A DNA stretch of 64,000 nt, from contig NC_092577.1 in the NCBI RefSeq assembly GCF_037975245.1, positions 29,856,398 to 29,920,397 of the forward strand, read 5' to 3'. The position numbers were made by a program, and so were the translations under genes. Each line of letters starts with the position of its first letter. Position 1 is the first letter of the stretch. The DNA comes from Apostichopus japonicus. Its lineage: Eukaryota; Echinodermata; Holothuroidea; Aspidochirotida; Stichopodidae. Positions 24,068-37,800 of this stretch are shown here, piece after piece. The notes under the pieces were generated by a model. It worked only from the letters and a program-made list of their open reading frames with translations. It had not been told where the DNA came from and did no database searches.

Positions 24068-24185
24068 AGAGGTAGTGGTGGAGGTGGTGGAGTGGTTGAG
24101 GAGTGGTGGTGGAGGGTGGTGGTGGAGGTGGAGTGGTCTTGGAGTGATCTTGGAGTGGTGGTGGAGGGGCGTGGTGGAGGTGGTT
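24068..24185. repeat. Purine-rich GGTGGA repeat
   Basis: Simple GGTGGTGGAG-type sequence on the plus strand. The Pro/Ser/Thr and Gly/Val ORFs over it are not genes. Confidence 0.9.
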
Positions 24186-24716
24186 GTAAGTGGATCCATG
24201 AAATGAAACATAATAAAAAATCTATTTGGAAATTTTGTATTTCTCGGGTCACCTTGAAGGAACAGCAAGACTATTTTAAAGCAATCAGTATTGCCCCACA
24301 AATATGCCTAAAAGTGAAAAATTGGTCACCTCGGAAATTAAATAAGAGCGAAAAAAAGAATATACTGCCACCTTTATAGTATTTGTCTAAATTATTCATC
24401 TTCAGTATCAGTATAGAGATTTAAGGTCAACACCTAAATATGTGAAAACAGTTTTGAAAGCTCTGAATTAATTTTAGCATGCTATAATTACTGAAGATGT
24501 CCAACAGGTGTTTGAAGAGTTCAATGAAAATTTAATCAATTAACGCTAGATTAGATATCGATGGATGATACGACTGCCATTAATGTATACTTGACGTAAT
24601 CGTAAAGTTTACTACTATAATACTATTGCCGAGGGGAAGAATTTGGTGAATAATGTGAGAGAACCAAACATGGGCATTATAATAGTTTTATACAGAAAAT
24701 AACATATGTCGGTTTA

Positions 24717-25460
24717 CGACAGCCGTTGCTGATTTATACGGTTTTCCAAGGTGTTTGAACGGTTATATAAAAGAATCGTGGTGATATGATAACATATTTA
24801 TTGATTATAATTCCTTGACGGTGCTATTTGACCGATTAAACGTTCAGAAGGTTCTTGAACGATTTAGGAAGAATGATGCTAATATGGTAGCTTATGCTAT
24901 ATAGCTACAATTGATGGTGTTGATTATAAGGTCTTCGTGGTGCTGCTATATGGCAACTGTGCGTTTTCCATGGTGCTTGTACCGTTTTACGAATGGTGCT
25001 GATGTGATAACTTCTCCACTGCGACCAGCTAGAATTGATGGTGTTGATTATAAAGTCTTTAATGCGCATATATATGACCGATTATGCGTTTTCGACCGTA
25101 CCAGTACGGTTATAAGAATGGTGCTGATACCATAGCTTATGTAGTCTTGTTCGAAACCATGGCATTCTGCTGTTTACTTTACCTGTTACAATTAATATGA
25201 GTGCGCCCTTACTTCCTCTTTCGAAAATCTGTTCGTTTTAAGGTAATTCTCCTGACAGGCAGATTTGTGGAAGGGCGCCCTGAGTTAGTGTTATAATTCG
25301 ACGATATTTATACATAGAACGAACGTCTTGACCAAGTCTATAGCTTATGCGACCAGCTGCGATTGATGGTGTTACTAATAAAGTTTTCATGGTGCTCTGG
25401 CAGCGTAATCCAAGGTGCTTGGGACGGTTACACGAATGGTGCCGATGGTGATTATTTCAT
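24717..25460 (+). repeat. Degenerate tandem repeat, units about 120-180 bp
   Basis: The phrases GATGGTGTTGATTATAA, TTTCCATGGTGCTTG and CGAATGGTGCTGAT recur in the same order several times (for example near 24911, 25036 and 25368). It ends 40 bases short of the VWC gene stop codon. Confidence 0.65.
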
Positions 25461-25501
25461 AAGAACGGACCAGTTATCAAGTCTTGATGGTACTTTTCAG
25501 A

Positions 25502-25884
25502 TCAGTAATGATGACGAAGGCCATGGCGTATTTGCCGTCTGGCAGCAAGAAGCTTCCTCTTACAATACCAGTTCATACGACAAGCAGTTAATCTTCGTTT
25601 ACTGGGCGAAGAGCTCAACACGAAAGCGTCACTTTCGGTTATCTGTGGTGTATCTACTGTATCAAAACTTAAACACATATATCGAATCTGGGAACAGTCT
25701 AATCCAGTCACATTAATGTTATAGTTTACAATGCCCATATCTCCGAGTTGTCCATTTCTAACAGGTACTGAAGATTGTTCGTGCGTGAGTATTTGCTGGT
25801 TTAGTAACGAATAGTCTGTTAGAATCATATTTTCCTTCGGAGGTCTGTTACAGAACCAAGCACTAATTCGCCACATGTTGTTCC
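25502..25884 (-). CDS. VWC protein exon 6: C-terminal domain and stop
   Basis: 383 nt, starts in phase 1, ends at TGA 25504-25502. NMWRISAWFCN, NINVTGLDCSQIRYMCLSF and a tail with KRR, CKRK and AARRQ. The dibasic sites could be protease cleavage sites; that is inference. Confidence 0.85.
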
Positions 25885-28800
25885 CTACAGATAAAAAAAA
25901 ACGAAAAAAAGGATATTTCTCTGGGGCAAAAAACAAAGTATGCAATTTTTCCAGCCCCAACCCCCTCCCCATCCCAACCTCACATTCAACCCCCACACAA
26001 GACTATCACAGTATACCCGTCAATAGGCATATATATATGTTGTCGATCAACGTTATAATTTATTAATTAAATTATTTCCTTTTGTAAGTCAACAACTGCA
26101 AATCACATGCAGCATTTGTTTTCTTCTCACTCATGCCGATGGACAAATAATTATTGTTTGCTTTCCTTATGGCTGTAATAATTTAAAAAATAAATTTAAA
26201 TAATACCCGGTCTCTATATTGTCACGTTTATATAACTATGTACGTTTACAAAGTAAAGAATGACGAAGTATGACGAAGAATGACGAAGAATGGCGAAGAA
26301 TGGCGAAGAATGACGAAGACCGAAGTTTGGGCAATAGATTTTGTTATCATCATTGTTTATACTATCTTATGTAGGTCTACGATTTGAACTTTAAAACAAT
26401 GTTATTATCATTTTGTAGGCCTTCCTCAAAATAAAGGTCGTCATTTTTCTTGACCTATCTTAGCCAATGTCTCTATATGTAGTTTTTATTATGATCGGTA
26501 ACTTATATTAGGCATAAATTGAACCCGTACGAGAAATTTGACATATTTACATAAAACCAAATGTGTCCTATTATTTTCCATCTTGTGTTTGCATTTTGTC
26601 AGTCAGTCAGACAATTGATAATGGCCTTTACCTGTTATATTAATTGACCGGCCTTGACCATCGTTATCAAAGTTCACATCCACTTTTAACTTGACGACTG
26701 TTTTTCTCTCTTCTCGAACGTTGAACTGCTTGAGAACAATCTGAGGGCGGTCGGCATTAATAGCTGAAAATGATTAAATGATCAGGAATCAAGTAGGAAT
26801 CGGAAATATTAAACAATGATTGACACGATTTAAATTATAGTCAAATATAACAATTAGTTTTATGTGTCTTTGGGGGGACTTCGGTAGTGAAGAAGCGTTA
26901 CGGACTAATCTATTATTTTTGTGGGGGTGTTTTGTCTTTAACAATAAATGTGTAACGGATAACCGTCCTTAAAGGTCATCGGTATTGCTCCCGAACCACC
27001 CTCCCCACCCCCTCCCTCCAAGTATGATCATCCATGTTTTTTATTTACACTGAGCAATTTACTAGTATTTTAGTTATCCACAATGAGATTTTTCATGGTT
27101 TCTTTTAATACTCCTTCATGGCTGGGAGTACTTTTTGAGAATCATAGCCTCATGGAAAGTACCTTGGAGAACTTCTAGCAATGTTTAGCATGCTATTGTG
27201 GCCAGTACTGATTACCCTTAAAATGGTGTCCAGCTGGGTGATAATTTTTGTGTCCCCTTTTATGTACAGCGTCAAAGTGACCATTACATTATGGGTTAAT
27301 CGGCCATTAAAGGTAGTTTAGACATTTGTTTTTTATATATCGTTGTGTTCAAGCATAATTACTCTGCTTTGTTATTTTCGATCTAAAACAGGTTGAGTAC
27401 AACACTGCAGAGAAAGAAAGGTGTCTAAACTGTCACAAGGTTGGATGGATCGAGCCCGCAACAGGCGCGTAGCCAAGGGGGGGGGGGGCGAAGGGGCGAC
27501 CGCCCCCCCCCCCCATTGAGCATATTGTTTTTGTATGTTTTTATGATATCGCTAGTAATTTCCAGCTGAGATGCAACTTACAAGGCCTGGGAAGTGTCAT
27601 TTCCAGCATTTTCAGCCAGAATTTTCTTGTACGCGTATCGCCATATGGTGGCGCTACGCTTAGATAGTTTTCAATACAGATTCTACGGCTCTGATAGTTT
27701 GCCTACAGATTCGCCCCTACCTTGGCAAATTCCTGGCTACGCGCCTGGCCCGCAATGAACTGTTTGGCTGGTGACGGAAGGAGAAGGGAGGACTATATGT
27801 TAGGTGAAATGAATTTTTGACCGTTAAAGGAAGAAGGGGGGGGGGGCTTAACCGATTCAAGTGGTGACAAAGAGGAATGCATTAGCAGATTCGAGTACGA
27901 GGGGAAAGGAGAGCATGCGCATAATGATGTGTATGGGGTTGGGGGGGCAGGGGGACATTAGGAGGTTCAAGCTGATAATAGGTCGGAGAGAGGTGTAAAT
28001 AAATCGAATAAGATGGTAAAAAGGGAGGGGCGTCACTTTGGATTTAAGCTGACGATTGAGAAGCGTTATTTCTAAAACAAATATCGCTCTAAGCGAAGTT
28101 TCATTGCATTGTGGTGCTCGGGTGGTTGCCTTTTGGCCACCGAAATAAATTATAGCTGCCTGAATAACGACCCATGATTGTCATAAAACTGAAAAAGATC
28201 TATTTTAATCGCCCGTCATTCTTTCGGTATAGTTTCCGAGTCGTTACTAGAGTCAAGTTGATGTTATTTATACCTGATAACGCGCTTGCGTGGTGACTAG
28301 CTCACTCGAACGGAAAACAGTCTCCAATTCATTCGTCATACTCAGTGACTATGCGCGTGAGAACTAAGTTGTTTGCCAGAAATTCTCCCTGTGTATTCAG
28401 TAACTTTCCTTCATAGTGTATACTGTACGTTACCTGCCACAGTAAACTGTACACCACATTTGCCACATTTTACCAGACAGCAAGTTCATGATTGCGTCAT
28501 GCGTGCCAGCCGATCCGAAAGCTGTTTATGTTATTTCTGAGCTATAATTGATTTGGAAATTGAGTTTATGTTTTTCAAATGGTCAGATTTTTAATATGTA
28601 AATTCCCTCCTCTATTTTCACCTAGGCTCCCTGCCCCCCCCCCCCCCGCCATTTACCCATTCGTGCGGAGAGGCTAAGACCTACAGATATTCCTTCCTTA
28701 ATAGCTTTCGATATGAATGGGGGGGGGGGGATTTCTTTTACTCCCTGAAGTTATCTAGTGTAAACATACCTTGTGCGGATTTATATCTCGGTAATACTCG

Positions 28801-31800
28801 AATATACTGTCCAGGCCACCAGGCATCGACAACGGGGAAAGGGAGGGGAAGGGGATCCGGGGAAAGGGGGCCCGGACAAGGGATCGTACCAATAATTATC
28901 AGCAAACTAGTCTTATTGCGGGCGTGGTGCTGACATAGGCGGCACTTACGATCCGCCCCTCCCCTCCGCCCCCCTCACCTCTCCCACCCACTTATCCGTC
29001 CCCTTTCTCGAATCTGCAGTATCAGCGTCCCTGGGTATGAGCAGGGAGTTGTTATTCCATAACAACTCCCTGGTCTGAGAGCCATACTCGATATCATCGC
29101 CACAGAATGTCGGTCATATATGAGTGAAATGATGCAAGTAAAATTTACAGCCTATTACTGGATACAAGTCATTGACAAATGAGGCGTAGAAAATGAATTA
29201 TTCACCCATTCACAGCCAAGTGCAGCGACGCAAAGAGTCAGTGCGTCCTTGTGCTTCATCACTACGTTGTTAATTGTTTTATCGTTGACCCTCATGGGCC
29301 ATTACACTAATGCACCTATTACTCCTTTCAACCCCCTCCCCCCCCCCCCAAAAAAAAAACAACATTGTCTTATTTTCAAAATGCTTGAATATCTGTACTT
29401 GTACTTGCCAGAACGTTGTAAGGTACGGGATCAATAAGTTTTTTGACGCCAAACGAGTACACTTTAAGAATGATTATAAACACAAATAATTGCGTAGATT
29501 TTTTTTTAGCTTTGCGGCAAAGACAATTAATGATAAAAAATAAATAGATCAAATAATTATTATGATATAGAAAATCACGAAAAAATCTCCAAAAGCATTG
29601 TGTATTGTTTTTTTTTACCAAACTGTATTAATTAATACATGGTACATCAATAAACAAACAGTTGTGATTTTGTTTGGAAAGAAAATTAACATCATTCCCA
29701 TGTAAGGATACGTTCTTCATGCTAGGCCATTAAATAACTGTTGTTCAATACCTTAATTTTCCTTATTTTAACCAAAAATCATATACTTGAAACATGTAAA
29801 TAAATACGGTCAGAGATTTGTGAACAAAGAAATGTACATTATTAGCCCATAGGCCTACGTCACTAAATTTAGATATATTTGTGTAAGCGTTTGTCTTGTG
29901 TTTTTAGTAGTTTGGCGTCGACAAAGCATATTGATAATACCGTACCTTTCTTCTATGGAACACAGAGATTAGAAAAGAGAGTAACTAGTGGTCAAACTAA
30001 TGATCAAATATTTCAAGCATTAATAGTAAAGAATTGCCTTTTTCTCAGCGAGACCGAGAATGTTTTAGTTTGGGCTAGTCGGCCATGTTTCATTGGAGTA
30101 ATAACTCGATTTACAGTGGAGAGCCTATAGTACCAATACAGACTACATAGCGAACACTGACTTGTCTTGACTAACACATACAGACACACACAATTCTCTA
30201 TAAGATAACGCACTTAACGATGTAAATGATTGGTTTCTATAAATATATGACACGTCGTCGACACATGACCAGTGCAGGTGTCACGAGATTCTGCCGTGTG
30301 TGGAAAGACATTTTAGATATTAAGTTCAAACTCCCAGATGTGTAAATGTTATATTAATATATTTCAACGTCACTGAGATGACAAACTGACCACTTACAAA
30401 GTATACTACGTGTATAGGCGCTATATGCTATATATATATCCTATATATGAAGGATATATGTGAGCATATATGCCAGTTTATATTTCCCTACTTATAAATG
30501 TATTCCTAATTCAATTTAAAAAAAAAATAAGAATGACCTAAACTCTAGGTCACATACCTCATATATTACCTATCACATTATGAATTCAAATAACTGAATT
30601 TATTGAACTTCGAGATAAGCCTTTCGCTATCTCTGATCCAAAGTACTAGATGGCTGTCCCTGCTCACGGTACAATTAAAGATAACATGTACACGAACTAA
30701 CTCGTCAATATTACGTAACAATGGCATCTAGGACATACCGGGTAACAATGGCAGAGTAATTGTTTGTTTTTTCTCATTCAATTGATTAAGTCTTACTTCT
30801 TGGGCAGACCGGGCAACATTGATTTGGCAACACAGTTGGGTGTTCACAAAGCTCGATGACATTAGGACAGTTAGGTAAAGAACACGCCACAGTGCCCTCA
30901 CTGCATCGACATTGCACACAGCTAGCTTCCTCCCAGACGTCACCGTTTGGGTGGAATCTTCCCCGGAATAGGCAAGAGTGCTCTATATAAATAAAAACAG
31001 AAGAAAAGTTCCAAAAGAATTTAAGGGAGAGGGTGCATGAGGTGGTGGGGTAGGGGGAGGGGCAGGGAAGATAGGAGGATGAGGTTTTGCATTCTTATAA
31101 TTCCCGCCGTCAGTCACATTTGTCACTTATACATGGTAGCACAGAAAATGTTTAATTAGACTGCATTTACAAATTAAAACGAACGGTCTCTCATTGTTCA
31201 ACCAGAAAGTCAAAAGACTTAGTGATTCCTTGCCCATTTGATAATAAACTTTAGGTAAAAGAGTTTCTACCGATCTAATGCTGAGCAGAAATGGCAAGTC
31301 TTGCAGAATTGAGTAATGCATATCTATGCAAAGAGGGTCGAAGGTCAAACAAACTTAACTTCTGTATAATTCTACTTATTCTGACTATAACCAACAATTG
31401 ACCTTGAATCAACTTTGACCTCCATGAAAAACAATAGGGATTATCTGCTCATCAAAGGCTACCAACATACCAAGTTAAAGTTCATGAAACTTTTCTTCTT
31501 GAGATATTGTATTCACAAGGTTTACAGCCTTTGACCTCTGGTGACCTCAAATAACCATTAGCCTCCATGAAAAACACTATGGATCATCAGCACACCATAG
31601 GCTACCAACAAACAAAGTTTAAGCAACTTTTACTTCTTGAGATATCGTGTTTACACGGTTTTCAGACTTTGACCTGTGGTGACCTTTGACCTTCATGGAA
31701 AACATGAAAACCATGTCAGACCCATATCAGTTGGAGTTTCACAAGTTATTGCCCCCAAGAGCCATAATTGGCCTTTCGTGACCTTGGATTACATAACTGT

Positions 31801-34800
31801 TATTTAGTAAAACGTGCACCTACTGCATTCACAATATGTCCCAATATATCAGCCACGTCAGACTTCGTCACTGGAAGTTGTTGCAAAAATTAACGTCAGT
31901 GGACATTTTTTTGCCCATAAGCAACCTTGAATGGCGATACGTTTTTATGAAAAATGTTCCCCTTGATGAAGTGCACTCTATCCTAAAATTGTTATGCACT
32001 CCAATGTACATACACAATGTTATTGCTAAAAAGGTATCAAATCCAACCGTTGGCACCTCATAACTTAAGAACCAGGTGTCCGATCGAAGTGGGAGTTAGT
32101 TTCGTCTATAGAGCACACAGAGCTCTATCATATATTAAAATATTGACAAACATTTTTTTCTTTGCCTTGTATCTCCTAAAATGAGCATATTTATAAAAAA
32201 AAAACATGTCAGACCCTGTCAATGGGAGTTATTGTTTTCAGCCTTTGACCTCTGGTGACCCCAAATGACCTTTGACCTCCATCAAAAATAACAGGGATCA
32301 TTCTAATCACTAAGAGTTACCAACATACTATGTTTAAAGCTCAAGTCAACTTTACTATTTGAGATATCGTGCTTACATGGTTTTCAGCTTTTGACCTCTG
32401 GTGACCTCAAATGACCTTGGCTCCCATGAAAAACCATAGGGATTACCTGCTCACCAAGGGCTATCAACACACTAAGTTTAAAGTTGAAGCATCTTTTACT
32501 TCTTGAGATATCGTGTTTACAAGTTTTTTACCTTTTGACCTCTGGTGACCCCAAATGACCTTTGACCTCCATCAAAAATAACAGGGATAATCTAATCAAT
32601 AAGAGTTAACAACATACTATGTTTAAAGCTCAAGTCAACTTTACTATTTGAGATATCGTGTTTACATGGTTTTCAGCTTTTGACCTCTGGTGACCTCAAA
32701 TGACCTTTGGCTCCCATGAAAAACCATAGGGATTACCTGCTCACCAAGGGCTATCAACACACTTAGTTTAAAGTTCAAGCATCTTTTACTTCTTGAGATA
32801 TCATGTTTAAAAGTTTTTTAACTTTTGACCTCTGGTGACCCCAAATGACCTTTGACCTCCATGAAAAACAACAGATATTACTTGCTCACCAAGGGCTATC
32901 TACACACCAAGTTTAAAGTTCATGCATCTTTTACTGCTTGAGATATCATGTTTACATGGCTTTCCGCCTTTGACCTCTGGTGACCCTAAATGACCTTTGA
33001 CCTCCATGAAAAAGAGTTGGGATCATCTGCTATCCTAGGTCAATCCCCAGTCTAATTTTCAAGTTGAAGCATCTTGTACTTCTTGAGATACCGTGTTTAC
33101 AATTTTTTTCCGCCTATGACCTCTGGTGACCTCTCAAATGACCTTTGACCTCCATGAAAAAAAATAGAGACCATCTACTCACTAAGGGCTACCCACATAC
33201 TAAGTTTGAAATTCCAAACACTATTACTCCTTGAGATATTGTGCTTACAAGGTTTTCAGACTTTGACCTCTGTTGACCTCAAATGACCTTTGAACTCCAT
33301 GAAAAACAATAGGGATCATCTACTTACTAAGGGCTACCCACATACCAAGTTTGAAGTTCATCCAACTTTAACTTCTTGAGATACCGTGTTTACAAGCAAA
33401 GCGTCACATACACACACACATACACACACACACACACACGCACACACGCCATCACCATCGCATAGATTCCTTTCGGCCTTCGGCAAGGAATCAAAAAGTA
33501 CACCTAGTATTAATTCTTATGTTTCTTCTTCGAGTCATTTCATCAAGTTCCGAGAAACTGCCCGAATAATCTGTGTTACTGATTAAGTATATAGCTCAGT
33601 CATTTTAATTGACTCAGATCCGTTTTAAGGGTTTTCTTTCTCAAAAATTATAAACCATTATTGATGAAGACTAATGAAGACAGCTATAGGATTAAGAAAA
33701 GAAGCAAAATAGGTAGGAAGGAGGTTTGTAAGAAATATATATGAGTAATTATATGACTTATGTCAATATCTTTCAAACAACTGAGAGAAATTTGTGTAGT
33801 AATACAATCGGCTTATACATATATTAGAGCTCATCGAATGAAAGTATATGCACAAGTGTCCCATGATTGATCTCCACATTCTGTTTGTAGGTCAGCTAAC
33901 TACCATTTCACGCGGCAATGTCGGATATGGTGTGTGCGTCTTTAATGGGGGTTAAGTTTGTTTACAATTGTAGTAGCTTGTTGTCACTAACGTCCGTGTC
34001 AGGACATAAGGAGTTTAGTTGTCTATTGAAGCGTGGAGAAGAAAAGGAGTAAGGGTCAAACTTCTTAGCTATAGCTTGGTTCAATCAGTACACTGATATT
34101 TCTCTTAAAAGATGAAGGAAATCTTCTAATTAAACAATCATTTGTGATAAAAGATTTCGATATCTGAAAGTCGAAGGTCAAGAAAGCATTAAAACAACGT
34201 TTTTTTGTCAGAAAATTGTAAAATAGATGCCTTATTGAAGTGTATAATATATTTAAAGTCTTCGCTGGGTCATCAGCAGCCCATGTGGTCTAATTGGTTA
34301 GGATGCGTCGCTTGCGGCGAGGTGCGGGTTCGATCCCCGTCATGGGTACATGACTTTTTTTCTCTTTCTTTCCCTATATAAGCTCTATACATGTTGTCAT
34401 TGCTTGTTTTGGGTAAAAAAGGACCACTACATTTAAAGTAGTTTGCCACTTGCGAGACCAAGTAGAGGTTAGGCCGATATATAGTTGTGTTTTATGGTTT
34501 AGCTATGATGTTTCGATTTTCCATTTTAGTTTTGTTGCTTGTTTTTTGTTTGTTTAATGTTGTATGATTTTGTACATTTTTAAACATTCATAAACATTTT
34601 CATAAACATCACAAACGTTTTCGGATTGCAATGCATCGGATTGGGTCTCGGTCTCTAATGTATTACATTTGGCTTATTAAAGCAAATATTGCAGCTGTTG
34701 AAGCCAAAGTATAAGAAGTATCACTTACACTAGATTGTTTTGCACTTTTTTCTTCTTTCTTTTGTATTTTACATTGTACTTTGTAGAAATCTACACAATT

Positions 34801-37800
34801 TGTTAGGCAAACCGTAAATCAAGCTAGAATCTTGAAGGAGTGTTAGCTCAGCCGTGGCTAACGCCGGTGTCTTCCAATCATGAAAAGGTCTCCAGTTCGA
34901 GTCACTCCAAGATTAATGTATGTCGTCCAGTTACAGAGTTGTTGACAATTGACAATTCATAATCATGGACGTTAAATATGAATCTAGGAGACTGATTTCG
35001 GTCAGCTTGCGGCTTTGATAAGCCAACGAGGCTTCTTCGCGAGTTCCTGCTTGCAGGAGGATCTACTACATACAAGGGCGTAGGAACCGGGGGGCTGGGG
35101 GCGCCAGCCCCCCCCCCCCCCAGTGAAAAATGTGGAGGGGCGGAAGTATCATTCCGCCCCCCCCCCGCTTCGCAAGTCAGAAAACCCCTTTTTCATATCC
35201 AAATGAGAAAAAAAATCTCATTTGGAGCACCAATTGCATCTAAGGCCAGGTGAAAATGCAAAATTATATACAAAATGGAGTGGGTGGGTTGAAGTGTGCT
35301 ATATTGCACCAAATTGCATCTGAGGCCACCTGGAAATGCAAAAAAAATCCAAAGGGGAGGGGGACACCCTTAGACCCCTCCCCCAGGCCGGCCTTCAGTC
35401 TTCAGCCCCCCCCCCCCACTCAAAAGTACCTTCCTACGCCACTGACTACATACATAACATCTGTGTTTAGTTGTTTAATTAAAGGGCGGTCCTTACCTAT
35501 GCATTGCGGGCAGCACTCTCCTTGTGGAATGACTGGATTATTACACGGAGGTGAGGGGCAGTTTATAATGCCACACGTTGTCTCACCGCGTGCACAACGA
35601 CACGTTACACATGGCTCGTCAGCTAAATATCTCCACTGCTCATGCGCAGAGTAGGTTTTACCTTCAAACTTGCAAGACAGTTCATCTGAAGAAGAAGAAA
35701 TAAAATGTCAGTTTAGAAGTCACCAATAACATCTACAAAACGATAATTACATTAAACGTGCGGTTTTAATCATCCCAAACTCAAAGGTCATAATTGGTAT
35801 TGATTGGCCCAATTCTTTTTTGCTTTTCTTTATGGTTTTCTTTTCATATTTTTTAAGGTAGCCTGAAATCTGTGCTATTATAAAGGTCATATTAAAAGGT
35901 AAAAATATATCTTAGACTGAACATTTGCTAAACCCACTTCCACTTGAGAAAATAAACATTGTAAATGTAAAAGGGGCAAAAAATAAGCACACGTGACTAT
36001 GTAAAATATAAAAAACATTGTAAATGTAAAAGGGGGCAAAGAAATAAACACACGTGACTCGGTAATGTCATATTTGGACTGGATCAAGTCTTCACCGAGC
36101 AATTGGTGTAAACATTAAACCTGTGATATCTCCTAGACTGAATAACATTTTCCAACTAGCTGTTTGGGGCAGATTTTTTTCATCGCTGTTATCTCTATCA
36201 CACAAACCAATATAATAATGATTGGGTTTCTGTCTTCATTAATGAATGCCAATCAACTTACTCCATTTTCTTACCCGGAAATTATACTTTACTAACAGTA
36301 ATCTTCGCATCATTATCGGGATTATAACTCCTCTTTATTTATAGAATGCATAAAGTCTTGACATTTCCCCGTGCCCACTCCCTTCATCCTCTCGGACCCG
36401 CATTCTGCTGACACTTTTCTGTTTACTCGTTATTATAACAATTTTATGAGAAAAATTTCAAATAATGGAGAGGAAAACTATTTTATCTGTCGTCATCGCT
36501 TTCCTATCAACCCCACCCCCCCCCCCCGCCCCCATAGAAATATTGGTCTGACCTATTTTCTATAAACGTATGAACAGTAAAGGCCGGTCACACTATACCG
36601 ACTTTTTCGGAATACTATCCGATTTTCCCAGAGGAATCGAAACAGCCAGTTTTCCGTTCGGGTCTTCTAGCCACAGTGATAAAGGACCTGATTTGCTATA
36701 TGTTGAGCGATTCCGATGTGGAATAGCCCTCTCCTAACTTTTGATATTGACTCCGTTTCCTTTTATCGGATAGCTATCCGATTTCTCTTCCGATTTTTAT
36801 CGTTTTTCGATGTGACGTCACTTCAGAATGTAGTCCGTTCCAGAACCCCTCAGATTTGGAGTAGGTATTCGAATACTCCACTGCATTCATTACATTCACT
36901 ACTACAAACCTCACTCTTCGTCCTAAAATCGGAAAAATCGGACCGTATTCCGATAAAATATCGCTGTAGTGTGACTTGGCCTCGTATTATATCGACTCCA
37001 CTTTTAATAATTCACACATACGGAAAGTGACTGTTTTGAGATTTATATAGGCCTATACAATTCCATACCCTGAAATATGCTATGCCTGTAAAACGAATTT
37101 AATATTTGGACTATATATATATTTGCAGTCATCAGACCAAATGTCAGGTTTTATAGTCGACAATTTCCGGTAATTGTATACCAATCCTACCAGATATTTT
37201 GTTTAATAATATTGCAATTGGTATATTGAAGCTAAAATATTACCTCCATGGGCTCCCTCACTCGTATTTTAACTTAAATAAATTCATGTTAGTTTATGAA
37301 TCTCTTTCAAACATATTTTTCCTAATATTATAGTATCCATGACACGTCTATACAAAAAGTCAAATAATAGATAAATAAACCATCAAAAAAAATCGGTCCC
37401 CGCTAACTTTGGGATAGGATATTAGTGTTGAATATTACCTGAAATTTAACGACACCGACTGTGTGAACAAATAGTCATACCAGGGGGTTGTTCCATAACA
37501 ACTCCCTGGTCATACGCTGTATTCTATCGGACGTTATAAGATCAGTTAATGATAAGTTCGGAATACGATCGTTGCGACAACGAACCATGAGCCCCCTTGT
37601 TTGTTCAATACTTTGAGCCATATTAGGCGAGGGGAGAGGGTACGTTCGACGGGGGAGAAAGATAAGGGGGGGGGGGAGGATACAGGAACGGAATGAAAAT
37701 CACAAGAGGAAATAAAAGGAGTCTGAGACGCCGAAGAATGGTAAACTCTTGTTTCTTATCCCAGTTACCTTCTCAGTTTCCAATTGTCATGACAATAAAA

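Larger units (their letters stand above)
20347..25501. other. Intergenic region between the VPS13B start and the VWC gene end
   Basis: No coding exon recognised. The VPS13B promoter should lie in its left part, but I see no clear TATA box or noncoding first exon. It holds a minisatellite (21770-21996), a hAT-like element (22800-22971), a start CAGTGGCGTC near 23429 of another such element whose end I cannot place, a GGTGGA-rich tract and a degenerate repeat block. Confidence 0.6.

Noticed and set aside
35250-35654. Plus-strand ORF of 134 codons
   Set aside because: It runs through a hAT-like element and the antisense of a VWC exon.
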